Positions 58,278-64,000 of a stretch of DNA of 64,000 nucleotides are shown one piece after another; the stretch's first letter is position 1, and every line of letters starts with the position of its first letter. Origin of the DNA: Streptomyces sp. DHE7-1 (GTDB lineage: Bacteria > Actinomycetota > Actinomycetes > Streptomycetales > Streptomycetaceae); the NCBI GenBank assembly GCA_016432725.1, contig JACJDG010000003.1, positions 5,424,001 through 5,488,000 on the forward strand, given 5' to 3'. Below the pieces are notes generated by a model that was not told the origin of the DNA, ran no database searches, and saw only the letters and a program-made list of their open reading frames with translations. Position numbers and translations under genes: made by a program.

Positions 58278-59321
58278 ATGTCTCGCAGCCTCAATCTCGC
58301 AGTGATCCCCGGTGACGGCATCGGCCAGGAGGTCGTGGCCGAGGGTCTGAAGGTCCTCTCCGCCGTCCTGCCGCAGGATGTGAAGCTGGAGACCAAGGAG
58401 TACGACTTCGGCGCCAGGCGCTACCACGCCACCGGTGAGACCCTCACCGACGCGGACCTCGACGCCCTGAAGCGGCACGACGCCATCCTGCTCGGCGCCA
58501 TCGGCGACCCGTCGGTCCCCTCCGGCGTGCTGGAGCGCGGCTTCCTGCTCAAGCTCCGCTTCGCCTTCGACCACCACGTCAACCTGCGCCCGTCGAAGCT
58601 GCTGCCCGGCGTCTCCACCCCGCTGGCCGGCCAGCCGGAGATCGACTTTGTGGTCGTCCGCGAGGGCACCGAGGGCCCCTACACGGGCAACGGCGGCACC
58701 ATCCGCAAGGGCACCGAGCACGAGGTCGCCACCGAGGTCTCCGTCAACACGGCCTACGGGGTCGAGCGCGTGGTCCGCGACGCCTTCGCCCGCGCCCAGG
58801 CCCGCCCGCGCAAGAAGCTCACGCTGGTCCACAAGAACAACGTGCTGACCTTCGCCGGGCACCTGTGGACGAACGTCTTCAACAAGGTGGCCGAGGAGTA
58901 CCCCGAGGTCACCACCGACTACATCCACGTGGACGCGGCGACCATCTACCTGGTCACCGATCCCGCCCGTTTCGACGTGATCGTCACCGACAACCTCTTC
59001 GGCGACATCATCACCGACCTCGCCGCGGCCGTCTCCGGAGGTATCGGCGTGGCCGCCTCCGGCAACATCAACCCCGGCGGCGAGTTCCCGTCCATGTTCG
59101 AGCCGGTGCACGGCTCCGCCCCGGACATCGCGGGACAGGGCAAGGCCGACCCCAGCGCCACGGTGCTGTCCGTCGCGCTGCTGCTGCGCCACCTCGGCCA
59201 CGACGCCGAGGCCGACCGCATCGACGCCGCGGTCGCCGCCGACCTCACCGAGCGGGTGGGCAAGCCCGCCCGCAGCACCTCCGAGATCGGCGACGCCCTC
59301 GCCGTACGCGTAGCCGGCTGA
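58278..59321 (+). CDS. leuB: 3-isopropylmalate dehydrogenase
   Basis: LeuB, 347 residues, oxidises 3-isopropylmalate to the leucine precursor 2-oxoisocaproate with NAD. Family blocks: LAVIPGDGIGQEVVAEGLKV, FAFDHHVNLRPSKLLPG, VVREGTEGPYTGNGGTIRK, DNLFGDIITDLAAAVSGGIG and EPVHGSAPDIAGQGKADPSA. TAGGGT at 58265-58270 lies exactly 7 nt before the ATG with no ribosome site, so it is leaderless. It is next to ilvE in the same pathway, about 240 bp away with a terminator between, so the two are separately transcribed. Confidence 0.95.
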   Translation: MSRSLNLAVIPGDGIGQEVVAEGLKVLSAVLPQDVKLETKEYDFGARRYHATGETLTDADLDALKRHDAILLGAIGDPSVPSGVLERGFLLKLRFAFDHHVNLRPSKLLPGVSTPLAGQPEIDFVVVREGTEGPYTGNGGTIRKGTEHEVATEVSVNTAYGVERVVRDAFARAQARPRKKLTLVHKNNVLTFAGHLWTNVFNKVAEEYPEVTTDYIHVDAATIYLVTDPARFDVIVTDNLFGDIITDLAAAVSGGIGVAASGNINPGGEFPSMFEPVHGSAPDIAGQGKADPSATVLSVALLLRHLGHDAEADRIDAAVAADLTERVGKPARSTSEIGDALAVRVAG

Positions 59322-59340
59322 CCCGCCGCGCCACGCACGA

Positions 59341-59376
59341 GCCGTCGGGTCGCACACGCACCCGGCGGCTTCTTTT
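59341..59376 (+). terminator. Intrinsic terminator after leuB
   Basis: Arms GCCGTCGGGT (59341-59350) and ACCCGGCGGC (59360-59369), with one G-U pair, followed by TTCTTTT. Confidence 0.83.
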
Positions 59377-59567
59377 GTGCCTCGCCGGGTGCCACCATCA
59401 ACCACTGGACCGCTTTCACCCCGATTCCGTCCGCCGTGGTCCGCGCGCGATAATCGAACGCGGAGCCGCGACATGAGGGAAAGCTCGGACGTCCTAGCAC
59501 CGGCCACCGGCCGGTGAGGGGCATGAGCGCGGCCCGGTCACTACTCACCGGTGAAGGACAACCACTC

Positions 59568-60656
59568 ATGACGACGCCCACGATCGAGCTCAAGCCCTCC
59601 GCCCACCCGCTCGCCGCCGCGGAGCGCGAGGCGATCCTGGCCAGCCCCGGATTCGGCCGCCACTTCACCGACCACATGGTGACGATCAAGTGGACCGAGG
59701 GGCGCGGCTGGCACGACGGCCAGCTCGTTCCGTACGCGCCGATCCCCCTCGACCCCGCCACCAACGTCCTGCACTACGCCCAGGAGATCTTCGAGGGCCT
59801 GAAGGCGTACCGCCAGCCCGACGGCACGGTCGCCACCTTCCGCCCGGACCAGAACGCCAAGCGCTTCCAGCGGTCCGCGCGCCGTCTCGCCATGCCGGAG
59901 CTGCCCGTCGAGACGTTCGTCCAGGCGTGTGACCTCCTGGTCCAGCAGGACAAGGACTGGGTGCCCGCGCACGGCGGCGAGGAGTCCCTCTACCTGCGCC
60001 CGTTCATGATCGCCACCGAGGTCGGCCTGGGCGTCAAGCCCGCCAACGAGTACCTGTTCATCGTCATCGCCTCCCCGGCCGGCGCCTACTTCCCGGGCGG
60101 GGTCCGCCCGGTGTCGATCTGGGTCTCCGAGGACCGGGTCCGCGCCGTCCCCGGCGGCATGGGCGACGCCAAGACCGGCGGCAACTACGCCGCCTCCCTG
60201 CTCGCCCAGGCCGAGGCCGCCGCCAAGGGCTGCGACCAGGTCTGCTACCTCGACGCCGTGGACCACAAGTGGGTCGAGGAACTGGGCGGCATGAACCTGT
60301 ACTTCGTGTACGGCGACAAGATCGTCACGCCCACCCTGACCGGCTCCATCCTGGAGGGCGTCACCCGTGACTCCCTGCTCGCCGTCGCCCGCGACCTCGG
60401 CTACACGTCCGAGGAGGGCCGGGTCTCGGTCGAGCAGTGGCAGCGCGACTCCGAGAACGGCACGCTCACCGAGGTCTTCGCCTGCGGCACCGCGGCCGTG
60501 ATCACCCCCGTCGGCACCGTGAAGCGGGCCGGCGCCGAGTGGCAGCAGAGCGGTGGCGAGCCGGGCGAGGTCACCGTCCGCCTGCGCCAGGCCCTCCTCG
60601 ACATCCAGCGCGGCAAGGCCGAGGACCGGCACGGCTGGATGCACAAGCTGGGCTGA
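59568..60656 (+). CDS. ilvE: Branched-chain amino acid aminotransferase
   Basis: IlvE, 362 residues, a PLP fold-type IV enzyme performing the last step of valine, leucine and isoleucine synthesis. The family blocks are VLHYAQEIFEGLKAYRQPDG, FRPDQNAKRFQRSARRLAMP and GGMGDAKTGGNYAASLLAQA, where Lys202 is the PLP lysine; DAVDHKWVEELGGMNLYFVY and FACGTAAVITPVG complete the set. ATG 59568 has GAAGGA at 59553-59558. In-frame ATGs upstream (59514, 59523) are less favourable. It ends at a strong hairpin. Confidence 0.95.
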   Translation: MTTPTIELKPSAHPLAAAEREAILASPGFGRHFTDHMVTIKWTEGRGWHDGQLVPYAPIPLDPATNVLHYAQEIFEGLKAYRQPDGTVATFRPDQNAKRFQRSARRLAMPELPVETFVQACDLLVQQDKDWVPAHGGEESLYLRPFMIATEVGLGVKPANEYLFIVIASPAGAYFPGGVRPVSIWVSEDRVRAVPGGMGDAKTGGNYAASLLAQAEAAAKGCDQVCYLDAVDHKWVEELGGMNLYFVYGDKIVTPTLTGSILEGVTRDSLLAVARDLGYTSEEGRVSVEQWQRDSENGTLTEVFACGTAAVITPVGTVKRAGAEWQQSGGEPGEVTVRLRQALLDIQRGKAEDRHGWMHKLG

Positions 60657-60674
60657 CGCCCGCCCGGCACGCTC

Positions 60675-60710
60675 AGGGGCCGCCCGGACACCGCGTCCGG
60701 GGCGGCCCCT
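60675..60710. terminator. Terminator hairpin after ilvE
   Basis: AGGGGCCGCCCGGAC (60675-60689) pairs with GTCCGGGGCGGCCCCT (60695-60710), leaving one bulged G. The left arm has CCC where the right has GGGG, as a lost C would produce. Confidence 0.75.
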
Positions 60711-60751
60711 CGTGCGTCCGGGGTCCACGCGTCCCGCCATCCCGGCTCCTC

Positions 60752-60842
60752 GGTTCGAACGATGCTCAATGTGACATTGATCGAACCGCACCGGCCAATC
60801 CTGCCCTTGCCCAGAACCTGTGTTTAGAGTGATGCTCTAAAC
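60752..60842 (+). promoter_or_regulatory. Two palindromes upstream of urease
   Basis: Site 1 (60752-60787) has a perfect 15-bp core TCAATGTGACATTGA (60766-60780), framed by GGTTCGA (60752-60758) and TCGAACC (60781-60787). Site 2 is GTTTAGAG (60822-60829) and CTCTAAAC (60835-60842), perfect 8-bp arms around TGATG. Both contain GATGCTC. They lie 26 to 82 bp before the urease start, so are candidate operators. Confidence 0.62.
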
Positions 60843-60868
60843 GACGGACGACAAGGAGGTGCAGTGCC

Positions 60869-61579
60869 GTGAGACTGACTCCCACCGAACGGGACCGGCT
60901 GCTGCTCTTCGGGGCCGCCGAGCTGGCCCGGGCCCGCCGGGCGCGCGGTCTCCGGCTGAACGTGCCGGAGGCCACCGCGCTGATCGCGGACACGGTCTGT
61001 GAGGCGGCCCGCGACGGGCGGCGGCTCGCGGAGGCCGTCGAGGCGGCCCGCTCGGTGCTCGGCCCCGAGGACGTGCTGCCGGGCGTCGCCGACGTCGTCA
61101 CCGAGGTGATGGTCGAGGCCGTCTTCGACGACGGCTCCCGGCTGGCGGTGGTCTCCGACCCGATCGGCGGCGGCCTGGGGGAGCGGGCGCCGGGCGCCCT
61201 GCTGCCGGGGCCCGGGCACGCCGACCCCGCGCCGGCCGTCCGGCTCCGGGTCACCAACACCGCGTCCGTGCCGGTCTCCGTCACCTCGCACTTCCACTTC
61301 TTCGAGGCCAACCCGCGGCTGGACTTCGACCGTGAGAGGTCCTACGGCATGCGGCTCGCCGTGCCCGCGGGCTCCTCGGTGCGGTTCGGACCGGGGGAGA
61401 GCGAGGAGGTCGGCCTGGTGCCGATCGGCGGGGAGCGGATCGCGATCGGCTTCGCCGGTCTCGTCGACGGCCCGCTGGACGCGCCCGGCGCGCGGCGGGA
61501 GGCGCTGCGCAGGGCGGCGGCCTGCGGATACCTGGGCGTCTCGTCCCAGGCCGAGGCGGACGGAGGCGAGGAGCGATGA
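60869..61579 (+). CDS. ureAB: Urease gamma-beta fusion subunit
   Basis: Fused urease gamma and beta subunits, 236 residues. The gamma part (1-100) has LTPTERDRLLLFGAAELARA and ALIADTVCEAARDGRRLAEA; the beta part (about 115-225) has LRVTNTASVPVSVTSHFHFF, LDFDRERSYGMRLAVPAGSS and GERIAIGFAGLVDGPLDAPG. Such fusions occur in many Streptomyces. GTG 60869 has AAGGAGGT upstream. The stop overlaps the ureC ATG (ATGA), so translation is coupled. There are no accessory ureDEFG genes in the window, although maturation needs nickel insertion. Confidence 0.92.
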   Translation: MRLTPTERDRLLLFGAAELARARRARGLRLNVPEATALIADTVCEAARDGRRLAEAVEAARSVLGPEDVLPGVADVVTEVMVEAVFDDGSRLAVVSDPIGGGLGERAPGALLPGPGHADPAPAVRLRVTNTASVPVSVTSHFHFFEANPRLDFDRERSYGMRLAVPAGSSVRFGPGESEEVGLVPIGGERIAIGFAGLVDGPLDAPGARREALRRAAACGYLGVSSQAEADGGEER

Positions 61580-63298
61580 GCCGCTCGAAGGGGCGAGAGG
61601 TCAGCAGGTCGGTCCACGTCGACCCGCACGCCTACGCCGCCACCCACGGCCCCGGGCCGGCGACCGCGTCCGCCTGGGCGACTCCGGGCTGACCGTGCGG
61701 ATCGAGTCGGACGCCCAGCGGTACGGCGACGAGTTCCTCGCCGGGTTCGGCAAGACCGCCCGCGACGGCCTGCACCTGAAGGCCGCCGCCGTCCGCGACA
61801 CCTGCGACGTCGTGATCAGCAACGTCGTCGTGATCGACGCGGTCCAGGGCATCCGCAAGGTGTCCATCGGCATCCGCGAGGGGCGCGTCCACGCCATCGG
61901 CCGGGCCGGCAACCCCGACACCCTGGACGGCGTCGACGTCGTCGTCGGCACCGGCACGTCCATCGTGTCCGGGGAGGGGCTGATCGCCACCGCCGGTGCC
62001 GTCGACACCCATGTGCACCTGCTGTCGCCCCGGATCATGGAGGCCTCCCTCGCCTCCGGCGTGACCACGATCATCGGGCAGGAGTTCGGCCCGGTGTGGG
62101 GCGTGGGCGTCAACTCGCCCTGGGCGCTGCGGCACGCGTTCGGCGCCTTCGACGCCTGGCCCGTCAACATCGGCTTCCTGGGCCGGGGTTCGTCGTCCCA
62201 CGAGGCGCCGCTCGTCGAGGCGCTGGCCGAGGGCGGGGCGAGCGGGTTCAAGGTGCACGAGGACATGGGCGCCCACACCCGCGCGCTCGACACCGCCCTG
62301 CGGGTGGCCGAGGAGCACGACGTCCAGGTCGCCCTGCACAGCGACGGCCTGAACGAGTGCCTCTCCGTCGAGGACACCCTGCGGGTGCTGGAGGGCCGCA
62401 CGATCCACGCCTTCCACATCGAGGGCTGCGGCGGCGGCCACGTGCCGAACGTGCTGAAGATGGCCGGCGTCCCGAACGTCATCGGCTCCTCCACCAACCC
62501 CACCCTGCCTTCGGCCGGGACGCGGTCGCCGAGCACTACGGCATGATCGTCTCCGTCCACGACCTGAAGACCGACCTGCCCGGCGACGCCGCCATGGCCC
62601 GCGACCGCATCCGGGCCGGCACGATGGGCGCCGAGGACGTCCTGCACGACCTGGGCGCGATCGGCATCACCTCGTCCGACGCGCAGGGCATGGGCCGGGC
62701 CGGCGAGACGGTCCGGCGCACCTTCGCCATGGCCGGCAAGATGAAGGCCGAGCTGGGCCCGCTGGAGGGCGACGGGGAGGCTGACGACAACGCCCGCGTC
62801 CTGCGCTACATCGCCAAGCTGACCATCAACCCGGCCATCGCGCACGGACTCGCCCACGAGGTCGGCTCGATCGAGACCGGCAAGCTCGCGGACATCGTGC
62901 TGTGGCGCCCGGAGTACTTCGGCGCCAAGCCGCAGCTCGTCCTCAAGTCCGGCTTCCCCGCCTACGGCGTCACCGGCGACCCGAACGCGGCCACCGACAC
63001 CTGCGAACCCCTGGTGCTGGGGCCGCAGTTCGGCGCGTACGGCGCCACCGCCGCAGACCTCTCGGTGGCCTTCGTCGCCCGCGCCGCGGCCGAGCAGGGG
63101 AGCGACACGATGCCCACCCGGCGCCGCCGGGTCGCCGTCCGCGGCACCCGCGGCATCGGACCGGCCGACCTGCGGCTCAACTCCCGCACCGGAGCCGTCG
63201 ACGTCGACCGGCGCACCGGCCTGGTCACCCTCGACGGCGACCCGCTGCGCTCCGAACCCGCCGAGTCAGTGTCCCTCAACCGGCTCTACTTCCTCTGA
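61576..63298 (+). CDS. ureC: Urease alpha subunit, two frame breaks
   Basis: Urease catalytic subunit, about 574 residues. The metal and active-site residues are mostly present: HVH in DTHVHLLSPRIMEA, the carbamylated-Lys motif GFKVHEDMGAHT, ALHSDGLNEC and FHIEGCGGGHVPN for the nickel His pair, then ITSSDAQGMGRAGE for the Asp. The mobile flap differs: IVSVHDL replaces MVCHHL, so the flap Cys is Val while the His stays. Frame breaks at the C run 61650-61653 and the CC at 62508-62509 are each repaired by one C. It overlaps ureAB and precedes agmatine deiminase. Hydrolyses urea to ammonia and carbamate. Confidence 0.9.
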
Positions 63299-63313
63299 CC
63301 CAAGGACCTGCCC

Positions 63314-64000
63314 ATGACCTACCGCATGCCCCCCGAGTGGGCCCCGCACGAGCGCACCTGGATGGCCTGGCCGGGGCCCAACCCGACCTTCGCCGACGAC
63401 GGGGAACTGGCCGCGGCCCGCGCCGCCTGGGCGGCCGTGGCCCGCGCGGTGCGCCGCTTCGAGCCGGTGACGATGGTGCACGGCCCCGGCCAGGGCGAGC
63501 GGGCGCGGGCCCTGCTCGGTCCGGACGTCGAGCTGGTGGAGCGCGAGCTCGACGACGCCTGGATGCGCGACATCGGCCCGACCTTCGTGCTCGACGAGCA
63601 GGGCCGGCCGGCCGCCGTGGACTGGGTGTTCAACGGCTGGGGCGGCCAGGACTGGGCCCGCTGGGAGCACGACGCCAAGATCGCCCGCCAGGTCGCGGAC
63701 CTGGCCGGGGTGCCGGTGCTGAGCAGTGAACTCGTCAACGAGGGCGGCGCCGTCCACGTCGACGGCGAGGGCACGGTACTGCTCACCGAGACCGTCCAGC
63801 TCGGCGCCGGCCGCAACCCCGGGTGGAGCCGGGAGCGGGTCGAGGCGGAGATCCACGCGAGGCTGGGCACCAGCAAGGCGATCTGGCTCCCGCACGGCCT
63901 GTCCGGCGACTACGGCAGGTACGGCACCCAGGGCCACGTCGACATCGTCGCGGCCTTCGCCCGGCCCGGCACGGTCCTCGTGCACACCCAGCGGGACCCG
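63314..64000 (+). CDS. aguA: Agmatine deiminase (partial)
   Basis: Agmatine deiminase, converting agmatine to N-carbamoylputrescine and ammonia; the window ends after about 229 residues. Family signs: MPPEWAPHERTWMAWPGPNP, DDAWMRDIGPTFVLDEQGRP (active-site Asp region), NGWGGQDWARW, VNEGGAVHVDGEGTVLLTET and GTQGHVDIVAAFARPG. The catalytic Cys is beyond the edge. It starts 15 bp after ureC, so it is probably in the urease transcript; the two enzymes both release ammonia from nitrogen-rich substrates. Confidence 0.93.
   Translation, partial: MTYRMPPEWAPHERTWMAWPGPNPTFADDGELAAARAAWAAVARAVRRFEPVTMVHGPGQGERARALLGPDVELVERELDDAWMRDIGPTFVLDEQGRPAAVDWVFNGWGGQDWARWEHDAKIARQVADLAGVPVLSSELVNEGGAVHVDGEGTVLLTETVQLGAGRNPGWSRERVEAEIHARLGTSKAIWLPHGLSGDYGRYGTQGHVDIVAAFARPGTVLVHTQRDP

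Noticed and set aside
59473..59517. Short ORF MRESSDVLAPATGR before ilvE as a leader peptide
   Set aside because: It has no run of Ile, Leu or Val codons, no ribosome site or well-placed -10 box, and no T-tailed terminator follows; the hairpin CACCGGCC/GGCCGGTG alone is not convincing.
60771..60786. GlnR-type box (GTGAC-N6-CGAAC) before urease
   Set aside because: Only a loose fit to the GlnR consensus, and it is fully explained by the larger palindrome; kept as a possibility only.
61576..63298. ureC, serA, proline dehydrogenase and the toxin-like gene as pseudogenes
   Set aside because: Each is fully conserved on both sides of breaks that need just one base in a G/C run, with no other damage; sequencing error is the simpler explanation.

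Overview
This is a high-GC actinobacterial chromosome segment, almost certainly from a Streptomyces. Third codon positions are nearly all G or C, many genes start with GTG, and several start codons lie about 7 nt after a TANNNT -10 box (leaderless mRNAs). The gene order (nifS-like, mnmA, ligA, GGDEF-EAL, gatCAB, GGDEF-EAL, ilvBNC, serA, proline catabolism, leuB, ilvE, urease) matches what I recall of the S. coelicolor core around SCO5485-SCO5527. I see no rRNA, tRNA, CRISPR array or intact insertion sequence.

Layout. 0-5.2 kb: partial esterase, thioesterase, a DinB-like protein divergent from a WYL regulator, a lipoprotein, and a FabR-like TetR repressor facing two small membrane proteins. 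5.2-8.6 kb: cysteine desulfurase, a Tat-type peptidoglycan amidase and the tRNA 2-thiouridylase MnmA; sulfur from the desulfurase probably feeds MnmA. A TPP riboswitch points into the 3' end of the desulfurase gene from the other strand. 8.6-15.2 kb: assorted regulators, hydrolases, an SDR, a LOG protein and a MetE-like protein around a repeat- and hairpin-rich spacer. 15.2-25.5 kb: ligA, an RmdB-like c-di-GMP protein, a TetR/DUF4267 pair with twin operators, and gatC-gatA-small ORF-gatB. 25.5-34.3 kb: small membrane proteins, acetyltransferase, a large LuxR-type ATPase, a MITE-like element, a sorbosone dehydrogenase-like lipoprotein and two oxidoreductases.

34.3-43.2 kb: CdgC-like GGDEF/degenerate-EAL protein, then branched-chain amino acid and serine synthesis (ilvB, ilvN, ilvC, serA). 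ilvB is preceded by an Ile-Leu-Val leader peptide and an intrinsic terminator, a classical attenuator. leuB and ilvE, at 58-60 kb, belong to the same pathway. 43.3-49.6 kb: MFS exporter with divergent TetR, then a PucR-type regulator divergent from proline dehydrogenase and P5C dehydrogenase (proline to glutamate). 49.7-57.7 kb: two alpha/beta hydrolases, an AAC(2')-like acetyltransferase, and a 1499-residue secreted protein joining a transglycosylase-like domain, a golvesin-like domain and a C-terminal NucA/NucB nuclease. Next to it lies a convergent SUKH (SMI1/KNR4) gene, so the pair looks like a toxin and its immunity protein. 60.8-64 kb: urease gamma-beta fusion, urease alpha and the start of agmatine deiminase.

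Caution on quality: sixteen frame breaks occur in thirteen genes that otherwise look intact. Each is repaired by adding one G or C to a G/C run. I read these as homopolymer under-calls, not gene decay, and give the coordinates of the repaired genes.
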